The notes under the pieces are model-generated. The model saw nothing but the letters and a program-made list of their open reading frames with translations. It made no database searches and was not told the DNA's origin. This document shows positions 22,555 through 33,110 of a stretch of 56,384 nt of DNA, one piece after another (position 1 is the stretch's first letter; every line of letters begins with the position of its first letter). Location of the stretch: the NCBI GenBank assembly GCA_003427395.1, contig BFEA01000035.1:1070137-1126520 (forward strand), read 5' to 3'. This DNA comes from Chara braunii (taxonomy: Eukaryota; Streptophyta; Charophyceae; Charales; Characeae). A program made the position numbers and the translations under genes.

Positions 22555-22699
22555 GATTCTGTCTCCGCCAGGTCTTCAGGAAACTTTATATTAGGAAAGT
22601 GGCGTGTTTTCCATATCACAAGGTCGCAAAGGCATAGACTGTGGTTCTCCTGACCGTGATATTTTCAATGAAAAACACCGTCCGTAGGAATTTAGGCCA

Positions 22700-23710
22700 T
22701 AAATTTGGTTCCCCATCGGTTCATTTTGCGTGTAAATTTGTGATGATACTGTGTCCTTTTTCCACCGGTGCGTTAGCTTGAGGATGTGCTCTGGTCGTAT
22801 ACTTTGCGATTACTCAGAGATCATCCAACAACTCTTTAACTTCTCCACATGTAAATTCCGATCCTCTATCCATCGTAAATTCCACCACGAAGGGATATCA
22901 GAGGTAGTACTCTTTGATGCACTCGGCCAAGACAACCCCAGTCTTGGTCCGGATGATTTTTCCATCAACAAATCCCATAAGATTATCTCTAACATCAAAG
23001 ATATAATTGTATCCTCTAAGCCCCAGTGACATTGCCAGTATATCCAAATGGACTACCGTTCCTACATCCTTGATATACCTCGGGTGTAGAGGTTCCTTAT
23101 ACCTGATCGGAGATCTGACTTGGCAAGGCACGCACGACTCATAGTACTTTCGAAGCATCCCGTACATACAATCTCAAAAGTACAGCTCAGACACTTTTCT
23201 GAGGGTAGTGACAAAACTCTTGTGACCACCTACATGCCCATCATGGAGGACAGCTATGACGTCAATCTGCTGATTCCTGCCACAGATGACTCTTCTAGGA
23301 GGTCCCCTTTCATCCTTGATGAAGAGATTGACACCCTTTACTACATAGTGGTCTTTCATGCGGAGAGTCTTCTCGCTTACTTCTCTTTCTCGCTTGTTGT
23401 CGGAGAGAAGGAGCCCCATCTCTAGATGAAACCCATCGTACTTTTTTTTCCGGAAATTTTTGGAGATCTCACCTTGTTCAAGCTCTTTTCCTTCCATCTC
23501 CTCATCAAACTCAGGGTCGTTTCCCAATACTATCTCATCCGCTTTTACCATCTTTCCTTCACTCTCGGTCCGGATTTGCAGGAGAGAGTTGACAAGGTAA
23601 TATACTCTCCCTATCGTCAATAAGTGCTGATCCATTTGCCTTGTTCTTGCATCAATCGTAACAGGTTCGTCTGTCAACCTGTAACTTTTAGCTGAGGCTA
23701 GCATCGCCAT
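22700..23710 (-). pseudogene. Integrase (H2C2 zinc finger plus DDE core), disrupted
   Basis: The 178-residue frame 23710-23174 leads into VIAVLHDGHVGGHKSF and, after a TGA at 23174-23176, YESCVPCQVRSP: the His-His and Cys-Cys pairs of the integrase zinc finger. The catalytic core follows with VVHLDILAM (first Asp). After a frame change near 22905 come DRGSEFT (second Asp) and a stretch with HPQANAPVEKGH (Glu). Integrase joins element DNA to the host target. The interruptions make this copy inactive as it stands. It follows RNase H directly on the minus strand, the gypsy-type order. Confidence 0.75.
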
Positions 23711-23935
23711 CTATTCCCCATTCCTTTCTCCCCACGGGTCTTCTTCGACAAAAGACTTTAATATCAACTTTTCGTTCTTCACAAAAGTCGTCGGTGCGAA
23801 CCACATAGGTTTTCTTTTCTGTACCCCCTTATCATCGACTCTCAAAGCCCATGCATTAACATGAAGCTGCATATCGTCCTCATCCAAGAATCCGTCTACC
23901 GGCAGCGTCTCTTCCGTAACCTCTCCAGGCTTTTC

Positions 23936-24487
23936 TCACTCTATCCTGCTCAACCCATCTGCCATGTTCTTATTCCCAGGAATATGTTCCAACTCAAAGT
24001 CAAACATCCAGATGTAGGTGAGCCATCTGGCAACTGTAGGATCAACTGGAGAGAAGTTGCTGAGGGAATACATGAGAGCGGTCAGGTCTATCCTTAGAAC
24101 AAATCTTCTCCCAAAGAGATAATGTCTAAAGATCCGTAGGCAGCGTAATACCGCCAAAGCCTCCTTCTTGAATTGAGAGTAATTCCCTTCAGTATAATTG
24201 AGGGTGCGACTCTCAAAACGAAAAGGTCTCTCCTTCCCTTCATGATCAGTCTATACCAAGACTCCTCCCAAGGCAGTGCATCCGACATCAGTTTGTATAA
24301 TGAAGGGACGTTCTACGATAGCTTCGTTGTCCGGAACCCTAAGTACAAGACCTCCTTCCTTAAATTCCTTATTCAAGTCCTTTACCACCTGCTCCTGCTT
24401 CTCTCCCCATTCCCATTTCTGATTCTTCCTTACTAACTTCCTTGCGTGTTCAGTCTTAGTGACAAACCTCTTGATGAATATCCTCAA
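23936..24487 (-). pseudogene. RNase H domain of gypsy-type Pol, one in-frame TAG
   Basis: The frame holds KWEWGEKQEQ, then FIIQTDVGCTALGGVLV with the first catalytic Asp. After TAG at 24251-24253 it resumes with the ESRTLN-type motif and KKEALAVLRC. A further open stretch (24157-23936) gives YLFGRRFVLRID, RWLTYIWMFDFELEHI and NMADGLSRIE. The family normally has Gln where the TAG lies (GGVL-Q), which a single C-to-T change explains. The domain removes the RNA strand during reverse transcription. The reading frame stays aligned across the stop. Confidence 0.75.
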
Positions 24488-24607
24488 GAACCCTCATGTC
24501 CCAAGGAAACATCTCACCTCACTTATGTTCCAGAATTGTGTCGGTCACTCAAGAATTTTGTTTGTTTTCTTGGTGTTTGGACGACAACCTTGGTCATTAC
24601 ATACAAA

Positions 24608-26250
24608 TCATAGAATAGTGGCTTCCCTCATGCAGTGCCTGGATTTCGCGCCACTTGCCGTGAGGTTGTGTTCTTGCAAGAGATCAAGCACTTTCTTGAG
24701 ATTATTAACATGATCACACACAGACTTTATAATGTTCGGTTCAATCTCTTGCTCATCCTTCATCATCGGTCCCTTTACTGCAAGATCATCGATATAGGGT
24801 TCGATGATCTGTGGGCTAATTGGCTGCATTACCCTGACCATACTCCTTTGCACCGTGGCTACTGCATTTGTCCATCCTTGGGGTGCCACATTCATGTGGA
24901 TCAGTCCCTAGGAGTGTACATTGCAGTTAGCGGCCTATTGGCCGGATAAACTGAAAATTCGTCATAACCAAAGTAGAGGTCTATGATTGAGATAATAGAT
25001 CTCCCTGCACATGCCTCAGAGAGCTAATCAGCGTTGGGGAACCTTTCAATATCCCTAACAATCATAACATTCAATCTCAGTAAATCTTGCACCCACTTGA
25101 GTACCCTATTCGGCTTAAACCACCAGTACTACCCCCACTGTTGAGAAATTACGTGATGCTAGCCAATACCCGAACTTTTCGGGGTGCGACAGGGTCCACA
25201 ATGTCCCATAAATCTGAATTTTATAGTGATGGAAAAAGGAAAAAAAACAAATGTTTTCTCTACTGCAATGATGTCGGGCTGGGTAGTCCAGGAGGCCGTG
25301 CTCACAATCTTCCTCCACAGAATGCACCTTACTGATAAGGCGGTCACATTCTGAATGTTACTGTTTTTATTTTTTTGTTGGCCGTGTGTTTCTTATGAGT
25401 CCCCTGTCCGTGAATTGTTCAAGCTGTCCGTGATCTGCTCAAGCTGTGTTTTGTTAGAGGATTGTAAGGCTCATCACATTAACACTGAGGATAATGTATC
25501 CAACCATTTTCACGACCAAATCCATGTGCCCGTTTTTTTTCCATTTTATTCTCTTTTTGGAATCTGATAACATGGTCACGAGGTTGAGATGCCCTCATTG
25601 AGGGCACACTCACACTACCATTTCCAAAAATGTATACAACTGCAATCACGGCCAAAACTTTTTTTTTTTTTTTTTTTCTGAAGTTTACGACCGCAACTTT
25701 TCTTCTTCTTTTTTGTTTTATTTTTGTTCTTTCCGTGAGAGTACCAAAAAGAAAACGAAGTGGTACCCAAACCCGGCAAAACTCGGAGCGCAGTGAAATT
25801 CAGGGTCGGCAAAAACAGACTTGGAGGTACTGGTGGTTTAATAAAACAAAACCATGGTGAAGCATACGGCCCACTAAAATTTTTTGCCACGTGCGAGCCA
25901 ATCTTTCCTTCGAGATATTCCACCACTCTCCTCTGATCATCCGGGTTTGGGTACCTGACTCCTCTAATATTCCAAGGCTGGTGTGAGACCGTATGGATTC
26001 AAATCATTCCTACCTTATCTATATCTAACCTCCCTCTCTGATCATCATTAAAGGCATAGGCACAATGCTTCTCCTTCATCAAGCATACAACCAATGCCCT
26101 TTCCTGCTTAGTTAGGAACCCAGACTCCCAAATGATAAGGTTCTTTTCCGTCTCTTTGTTGATACGACAATCTTCTTCCACCCACTTTTTTTGCATTTGC
26201 CTTATCAGTTTTCTTTCTTGCTCATGGTACATGCTCTCCTCGTGAGTCAC
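24608..26250 (-). pseudogene. Reverse transcriptase of gypsy-type Pol, split by a 719-bp insertion
   Basis: The N-terminal part (26250-25999) has FLTKQERALVVCLM and, across a TGA at 25999-26001, the usual TVSHQPW and NFSGPYASPWFCF motifs. The coding sequence is then interrupted at 25838 by a TTAA-flanked insert and resumes at 25118 with KWVQDLLRLN, FPNAD and the SIIDLYFGYDEF catalytic-block equivalent. After a frameshift near 24905 comes APQGWTNAVATVQRSM and EPYIDDLAVKG, which carries the paired Asp residues. The order PR-RT-RH-IN is that of Ty3/gypsy elements. Several stops remain besides the insertion, so the enzyme is dead here. Confidence 0.8.
25119..25837. mobile_element. 719-bp non-autonomous element flanked by TTAA, inside RT
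   Basis: Both ends carry ACCACCAGTAC as an inverted repeat, and the match continues imperfectly inward (TACC or CTCC). Each end abuts TTAA (25115-25118 and 25838-25841). Conceptual removal of the element plus one TTAA rejoins the RT frame exactly at the conserved PWFC...KP stretch. A TTAA target duplicated at both ends is the signature of piggyBac-type transposons. The inner sequence has a T run at 25661-25678 and no transposase. Superfamily is inferred from the TTAA alone. Confidence 0.8.
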
Positions 26251-26279
26251 GAATACCAGGACCGAATGACTTTTTTTGT

Positions 26280-26909
26280 CTATTGTCTTGTACCTCTTTT
26301 TTCCTCCCTGCTTGAGCCCACTCCTAAAAAATGTTGGCCGCTTGCTGGAGCATACGGCCCTTGCATCCTTACTTCACGAGCGGGTGGTCTATATACTAAG
26401 TCCATTCTCCCACCTTCGAGGTATTCGTGCAACCTGTCAGCCAACGCCTGTATGGATTCAGGTTCTGCCATCTCATAGGCTGAGACCATGCACATTGCCT
26501 GACCTATGTTAGCCAAATTCAAAGTCAGTCCCTCACTCTCTTCACCCTCGTCTTCCGCATCTGATCCCTATTCCGTATTCTTACACGTGATTACTTCGAA
26601 ATTCCCGCATGCCGGATCGCACAATATCACGAACATAGTCCCATCATGCTTATTCATGATGAGGACTTCTGATCGTGACAAAAAGGACCTCCCCAGCAAT
26701 ATGGGAAGATCCAGACTCGACATGATATAGAAGCAGGAACGGATCTTAAGCCGCCTTACGTCCACGATAATGTTTGAAGCAACGCCTGTATATCCTAACT
26801 TTCCACTGACCCCATTGAGGTACCTACAATCACTTTTATAAATCTCTAGCCCCAACCTCTCAACTGTCTCCGAATTCATAATATTCATTTCTGCCCCAAT
26901 ATTTACCAT
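26280..26909 (-). pseudogene. Retroelement aspartic protease with Asp-to-Asn at the active site
   Basis: The frame starts MVNIGAEMNIM, where retropepsins have D-(S/T)-G-A. Asn stands where the catalytic Asp should be. The flap region and the later ILLGRSFL motif follow, so the fold is recognisable. The frame runs through a TAG at 26568-26570 into an acidic linker and a helical segment (EPESIQALADRLHEYLEGGR) that leads toward RT. A single G-to-A change would account for the Asn. With Asn the enzyme is expected to be inactive. It lies between gag and RT as in other gypsy elements. Confidence 0.75.
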
Positions 26910-26929
26910 CCCATGGCATCTTCTTCCTC

Positions 26930-27734
26930 CGATATTGACGTCGATGGACCCTGTCCCTAGAGATTTTCAATCCATCTTACTTCCTGCGATCGTCCAATTT
27001 GCCTCTTTGGAAATCAAATCTCCCAACCTTACTGTTGCCACTCTCTTTCTCGCCAATTTCGCCTTAACCAATTCCCTGAGCTTCGGGGCCGTTGCCAAAA
27101 TCTCCTTCAGGTTTAACAACTCGTTTTGTCCGTCAAGAAGCTTATTCACCAAATTCTCAAAGTCTACCCCTTCTTCAATAGATGTTTGGTATTTTCATTT
27201 TTTCTTTAACTTTTTTCCGACCTTTTATTTCCCTTTCTTAATCCCCCGTTTTCGTTTTTTGGCCCTCTATCCTTGATTTCTTCGCATATACCCATCATCC
27301 TGGTGTTTTGTCTCCATCTTATCTATTAGGTCTTCCATCCTTCCCGTGGTCTCCTTTGCTGACTCTCTACTTGCTCCTTTTTCTCCTGGTTTCGAGCTCG
27401 ACCAACGGAGCATCCTCCTCCTCCAGGCCTATTCTCAGCCCTTCCCGCAGCTGCTCACCTAGTTCGGTCACATCCTCTATTCTGATCACTGGGTATTCCT
27501 TTTCTTGCCATATCCGGAACATGGCGGGGGCACTGGGCCCGAGCCCAACAACCCTGAGCGTCTCCTTCCTTGTGCCTCCGGGGATGTTAGGATCAATAAG
27601 GGTCCCTCACTTATCGAATACATCCTCATCAATACTTGACGTAATTATCCCATTCTGCTTGTCCATCTTTCTACCATGACATCTCTTCACAATCCCTGAC
27701 CATTCCACTGTCCATCACTTCTTCCAAACTCTCT
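26930..27734 (-). pseudogene. Gag-protease linker region, heavily interrupted
   Basis: Minus-strand frames carry charged, low-complexity sequence (for example ELGEQLREGLRIGLEEED) broken by many stops and frame changes. It lies between the Gag tail and the protease, so it is probably the remains of the linker. No domain recognised. Confidence 0.4.
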
Positions 27735-29373
27735 GCCATAGTTCTGGTTATAGCCCTGACCATAGCCCTGACTGTATCCTTGGTTATACCCCTGACCAAC
27801 TTGATTAAAGCTTACCTGATTATAGTTTTCCAACTGAGGTACTCCCTGATTGCCCCAGTTCCCGCCTTGTCTGCCATTTCCTCTTCCTGCAAACCCTCTT
27901 CCTCCTTGACTATTTCCTCGTCCTCCGTTCCTACGTCTACTTTGCTTTTGTCTGTGTCCTTGCCTCTGAAACTGATTCTGATTTTGATTATCGGGCGGTT
28001 GTTGAGTCTATTGTCGCAGACTTCCACTCGTTCCTCGTCCTTGTGTTTGTCCTGCTCCTCCTCCCGCTCCTTGCATTTGGGGCAGATTTGGATACAGGCC
28101 TATTTTACCAAAACCAGACCATTGATTCCATGGGTAAAATCCGGGCCATGCCCCCATAGGAGCTACAACTGGCCATGGGGCGAGTTGGGCTGTTGGAGCC
28201 GGCCTTTATGAAACGTAGGGTACCACAACCTGTTAAGAGCCCTGCCCTTTTCCAACACCTTGTTTGCCTTGACTACTTGCTCAGGCTCTTCCTCCTCTTT
28301 TTCCTTGGCCCCACCATTTTCTTCCCCATATCTCCTTTTGTTTGTTACTTGACCAACTGCCACCACCTTTCCTGGTGCCATTTGTTCCTTCATTTCCTTG
28401 AGTTGGGTCACTACACTTCTCAAAACCCCTCCTAAAGCTGAATCCGCTCCCTAAATAACACTCACTTCGTTCCTTTTCTTCCTCTTCATCTTTTACTTGA
28501 TGGTGGAATACCTGATCCAGGTCTCCAGATGTCATTCTTGGTTTTCTTCTGGGCCACTTTTGCCTTGACTACTTGCTCAGGCTCTTCCTCCTCTTTTTCC
28601 GTGGCCCCATCATTTTCTTCCCCATATCTCCTTTTGTTTGTTACTTGACCAACTGCCACCACCTTTCCTGGTATCATTTGTTCCTTTATTTCCTTGAGTT
28701 GGGTCATTACACTTCTCAAAACCCCTCCTAAAGTTGAATCCGCTCCCTGAATAACACTCACTTCGTTCCTTTTCTTCCGCTCCATCTTTACTTGATGGTG
28801 GAATGCCTGATCCAGGTCTCCAGATGCCAAGTTCCTTTTTATCGTCTCCCATGACGTCTTTCTATCTGGCGCACCTCCACGTGTTAGTTCCATCACCTCA
28901 TCCCCCGAGAAATTTCCCAAGAAAATGACACACTGCATTTCCTCGGAAAGTCCTGGGACTTTCTCCGCGATCTTTTCAAAAGCCGTTGCGAATGCTCCTA
29001 TCGTAGTAAAATTATTTCGATTCAAGTTATGAACCTGATCAACTGTCAATAATCCATCTCCCAATTTATACTTTCGCTGCATTCCCTTCTTAAAATTGGT
29101 CCAGTCCCCTTGGACATTTGTCACAAAATTTTCGATTTCCGGACGAAACTCCCACCATACATATTCAAACAACTGAACAAACTTCTTGACTGACGTTAGT
29201 TGATTAAAAACTTGCTCAAGTTACTCTAGCCAGTGGGACACCCATTTTCCTTTGAAATATAATATCTCTATTCTCGACAGTTGCGACCTTTTGATTGCTC
29301 TATTTTTCAGTATCCCCACGATTTCGGCGGCCGTAATAGATCCCTGTCCTCCGTTTCTATTGGCGTCTCCCAT
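27735..29373 (-). pseudogene. Gag of the giant LTR element, with RGG and Q/N/Y-rich tail
   Basis: The start is placed at the ATG at 29371-29373 (MGDANRNGGQGS). The capsid-like core follows: KGKWVSHWLE, a TAA at 29221-29223, FEYVWWEF, DWTNFKKGMQRKYK, and VPGLSEEMQCVIFLGNFSG. This is the usual W...F...L layout of gypsy-type Gag. A tandem duplication (28265-28850) then disrupts the frame. The C-terminal part is unusual: RRRNGGRGNSQGGRGFAGRG, then QGYNQGYSQGYGQGYNQNYG. I see no CCHC knuckle in it, so nucleic-acid binding may rest on the RGG stretch. Gag would package element RNA. Stops and the duplication make this copy defective. Confidence 0.7.
28265..28850. repeat. Tandem duplication of about 296 bp inside gag
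   Basis: The block beginning TGCCTTGACTACTTGCTCAG occurs at 28265 and again at 28561, with both copies running on through the GGTGGAAT-CCTGATCCAGG stretch. The period of 296 is not a multiple of three, so the duplication shifts the Gag frame. The copies differ at scattered bases. Confidence 0.9.
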
Positions 29374-29769
29374 CTTTCCCACAATACTCAGTCAATTTGT
29401 TTTGCACACGCAAAAACGACGGGTTTTTATGTTACTTTTCAACTTTCTCATTCTCTTCTCTTTTTAGGTTCTTGTCTTGGGTTTTTTCCCATCCCAAGAC
29501 ACAATCCAAGACCCATCCAGCCCACAGTTCTAACTACTTTACACGTTTCCTTCCTTACTCCTATCCCATCTTCCCTTTTTCCCTTGACATTAATTGATAT
29601 ATACTAGTCTCCCGATTTTGCATGCCCCAATCACTATCCCTATCTTACCTAAATGAGCGGGTCGAGTCCTCTGTCACATGGCAAAAACGGGATTGGTTCT
29701 AACCTTCCATTCGAATAAACTCTGGTTCCCTTACCAACCTACCCTTCCAATTTCTTCTGTGGATATCCA

Positions 29770-30506
29770 GTTCCCCGTCCAGGAGTCATACACCATACCG
29801 AACATTATAGGGATACCGTCAGTACACGCCTTGTTCTTTACCTCGACCTTAAGTTCTTCCAATAAGTCTGCCTTGGTTCCATAAAGTGGACACGGACGTA
29901 TGCATCTACCGTTGACAAAATTTCCTCAAAACCTTTGTCAGCCAATTCTGGTCCCATTTCTAAATATAGGCAGTAAAGGGTCTGAGGCGTAAAAAAATTG
30001 TATCCTCCCAGAGGTACGGCTACGGCAGCCAGAGCTGCTTGTTCCACATTAGCTTGACCGTGGAAGACCTCATCAATGATAAAGTCAGGAAGAGTAGTCT
30101 TTATGTAGTCAGTGGGATAAACAAAGTCCGACGTCCATCTCGCTTCTATCATTGGTATATTTGGCCGGAATTTCCTCCAACTCGCCTCATGAATTTTATT
30201 CCCAAGAATTGCCCGTGTAGTCAGGATATACCTGGACAGGGGTTGACTATGTCCTACTGCCAAGTCTATGCCGTGCATTCTCTACAAGTGTGAAGACAGA
30301 TACAAGGTTGTCCGAAGTATTATGCTCTCTCTGTCCAGAGTGTGCCCAATTTCTACCCACACGAACGCTTCGGGCCCAATCGAGGCGCCCCACCATGCCG
30401 TGATTTCTTCCTCCCTCTCACTAATGCCCTGTGGCAACGACATCCTCCATCCCTGGCGGGTTCTGATTGGCAGGTCAACCCCAACTCTCTGACCGGCGTA
30501 TGACAT
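29770..30506 (-). pseudogene. Pre-gag ORF, paralog b (unknown family)
   Basis: Begins MSYAGQRVGVDLPIR at 30506. It continues across a TAG at 30282-30284 into MHGIDLAVG, TTLPDFIIDEVFHGQANVEQA, NFFTPQTLYCLYLEMGPEL and VDAYVRVHF. Near 29870 the frame slips, because the sequence matching paralog a's DGIP-MFG-VY ending is in another frame. It shares most of its blocks in order with paralog a at 31608-30883 (MSYA-Q, LP-G, EAF-WV, LYLS, TTLPDFI, YCLY-EMGPEL, DAY-R). I recognise no domain. It lies between the PBS and gag, where Ogre/Tat-type elements carry an extra ORF of unknown role. Confidence 0.7.
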
Positions 30507-30882
30507 CTTGAGTGACCTCTGGTAGCCGGAGTGGTACAAGACAAAAAGACACACGTAACACCTATGTGTAAGTCTGATTACTGGAGGCATATCCCTTCTC
30601 CTTGTATTTAATAATTCGAATTCTCTTTCTTAACCCCACTCGAGGCAACATCGTCTTAGTCTAGGGCTCTTCATGTTATACCCTTTCCTTCATATGACCC
30701 CCATTCATTACTCCTTCCTTCTTTGGCTACTTTGACAGACGAATGTCTTCCTTCAATTTTCTCATCCTTCCCTTTTTGCCCCTCATGTTCTCATATCCTC
30801 TCTGCACCATGCCCCATTATTTTTAGAATACAAATCTCATCTCTTCTTCTTTCATTTCGCTCGCCGTCACCCAATGCCCAGT

Positions 30883-31608
30883 TCAAAAATTATAAACCAA
30901 ACCGAACATATTGGGAATACCATCCACACAGATCCCCGTACAAATCTCCTCCTTCAACTTTTCCCAATACCCAAAATTTTCCTCTATAAAATAAATCCGG
31001 GCATATGCATCTATGATTGACAAAATGTTGCAATTTTTTTTTCCAACCAATTCGGGGCCCATCTCCATGTATAAGCAATAGATCATATGCGGGGTGGAGA
31101 AATCGTACCCCCTATTAGGTACCCTCAGAGCAGCTTCGGCGGCCTACTCAACCCTCGCTTGACTATTAAACGCCTCACTGGCAATAAAATCGGGGAGCGT
31201 GGTTCAAATGTAGCGGATGGGAAGAACAAAGTCCTTAGCCGGTCGCATTTTTACTTCACTCCTAGCCTCTCTTGCATCTTGCCATCGATCCCTTCGGCTC
31301 CAGACATTGAGGGCGGTTTCCGCCATCCTGGTAAGCTGTCGAAGATATTCTTCCCCTCCTTGAATGAGATCCACTCCATGACCATGCGAGAGACGATTTG
31401 ACAGATAGAGGGTGACTTTTACATTACTGCGTTCTTCTACCGTATCCCAACTCGTGTCTACCCACATAAACGCCTCATTTCCTAGCGAGTTACCCCACCA
31501 TGACTCGCCGATTTCCGCTCTGCCTCTTCCTTTTGGCAGTGTCATTTTTAGTCCATCATTGTACCTAATAGGTACCATGACCCTTGAAACCTGTTTCGCA
31601 TAAGACAT
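30883..31608 (-). pseudogene. Pre-gag ORF, paralog a (unknown family)
   Basis: Begins MSYAKQVSRVMVPIRYNDG at 31608 and reaches the stop at 30883 in one frame. Two stops interrupt it: TGA at 31204-31206 and TAG at 31145-31147. At the second, paralog b has Gln (NVEQA against RVE-stop-A), direct evidence of a C-to-T change. Shared blocks with paralog b run from N- to C-terminus, ending here as CVDGIPNMFGLVYNF. The protein would be about 240 residues, soluble, with no signal peptide or membrane segment. Its function is unknown. The tandem pair probably arose by duplication within the element. Confidence 0.7.
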
Positions 31609-32096
31609 CTTGATCAAATTCAGGCGTCCCTTTTTAACGACATGTCATACAAAAGACAAAAATAAGGACAACCACTTAATATATTATCTTTGTTATTCAA
31701 ACTACTGACTTCTCATATCCTTACTAGGGAATAATCCGGCTCACGCTGATACTTATAATAGTTAAAAACTCATACTATTCATATTTTCAGACTAGACTCT
31801 CCGTGTGCTCTCAATTCTTACCTCCGTTCTATTAGTGTTCTGTCGGGACCTGTTTTTCTTATTTTCTTGGACAATGAGCTAGGAAGAGTTCATGAACGTC
31901 CGGAATCATGCGCAAGCCTGTCTGCATTAAGCGTATCAAATCCTTTCTTCAAAGACTTTTCATAAAATATTTCAATTCCGACAAAATGAGGAAGGGTTTA
32001 AGGCGTATCGTGATCTACTTTTCCCCTCATTAAGGCAGACATAGGTGTTCTTCAGATAATCCCTTTGTATAACAAATATGAAATCAACCCGAATAT

Positions 32097-32560
32097 TTAT
32101 ACTTGATATAGGAAGAACAATGTAAGGGTGATACATAGCCTATGATTTGACGGCGCGACCTGAGATACTTCGGGAGGGTCAGGCATATTAGGCGGAGGAG
32201 GTGGAAGAGCCGGTCGTGGCGACTGGGGAAGGACAATCAACTGTTGAAGTCGCCGTGCCATAGAAGATGAGGGGGAGGAATATGCCATTGGAGAAGTTCG
32301 TTGAGGCGGTTAAAAGCATGGGGCGGACCCGGCGGAGTGTCGTAATGCTGTTCTTGAGAATAATAAGCCATCCTCCCAGGAGACGGCGTGCGCTCGCAGA
32401 AGTCTTCCGGATGCCGGCGCAATCGCACCCCTTCCCACTTTTCCTCCTCTTCCTCTTCTTCCTCCCGCTCTTCTCTTTCCTTCGTCAGATCAATAGGCCT
32501 ATCTGTAGTCGTTCCTTGTCGCCCACGTCTTTCCCTTCCAGCCCATGATCCGCTTGGCAT
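32097..32560 (-). pseudogene. Leader ORF with acidic and proline-rich segments, frameshifted
   Basis: Starts MPSGSWAGRERRGRQG at 32560. It has a Glu-rich run near residue 35, then RRHPEDFCERTPSPGRMAYY. Near 32285 the frame changes into a proline-rich tail (SPRPALPPPPPNMPDPPEV) that ends at 32097. It lies between the PBS and the tandem paralogs. No family recognised. It may be the N-terminal part of an ancestral long leader ORF. Confidence 0.45.
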
Positions 32561-32678
32561 GGCTAGAGAAAGGTATTACTCGTCGCACTTTCCTAGCCAC
32601 CTACTAATTAAGGTATCGCCTATGTCTATAATCTACCTATAGCGGGAATACGCGAGGTCATCGTAGATATGAAAATTA

Positions 32679-32900
32679 TTATGGTCGGAAAAAATTAGAG
32701 CAGTCGAAAAACCTCTTGCGCAGATTCGACGAGAACTCGTCAAATTCTATTGTGTCGATCGGCTCATCCGCTATCCCTTCTGACTCTTCTTTTATGAAGA
32801 CTTCGTGGTCCTTAGTTGCTACTTGCATACTCCCCCCATGAACAGACACGGGAGCAGCTACCTCCTTGGGAAGGTGATAAAAGTGTCGACTAAGGCTCAC
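32679..32900 (-). CDS. Small acidic leader ORF
   Basis: A 73-residue frame starting MSLSRHFYHLPKEVAAPV, with an acidic middle (EESEGIADEPIDTIEFDEF) and a basic end. It is the first frame after the PBS on the minus strand. No family recognised, and it may not be a gene. Confidence 0.3.
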   Translation of the reverse strand: MSLSRHFYHLPKEVAAPVSVHGGSMQVATKDHEVFIKEESEGIADEPIDTIEFDEFSSNLRKRFFDCSNFFRP

Positions 32901-33088
32901 AAGGCTTTAACTAGTACTCATTTTATCTCAAAAGAAGCTCGCACTTATAAACCACCAATTATCCTACTTAACTATCTTACTAACTAATGAAAACTACATG
33001 GCATTCTACTTTTTCGTTTGTCGTTTTGCTAGGGTTTCAATTAACCAGACCCAAATCCATTCACACAGGACCCCGACAGGCAACCGAA

Positions 33089-33108
33089 GATTCCCGACAA
33101 CGGTGTCA
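33089..33108 (-). other. Primer binding site resembling the tRNA-Asp type
   Basis: On the minus strand, two bases after the LTR's terminal CA, the sequence is TGACACCGTTGTCGGGAATC. It matches 16 of 20 positions of the tRNA-Asp-complementary PBS known from plant Athila-type elements (TGGCGCCGTTGCCGGGGATC). All four differences are transitions. Position and match mark 33111-37481 as the 5' LTR of a minus-strand element. Confidence 0.65.
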
Positions 33109-33110
33109 CC

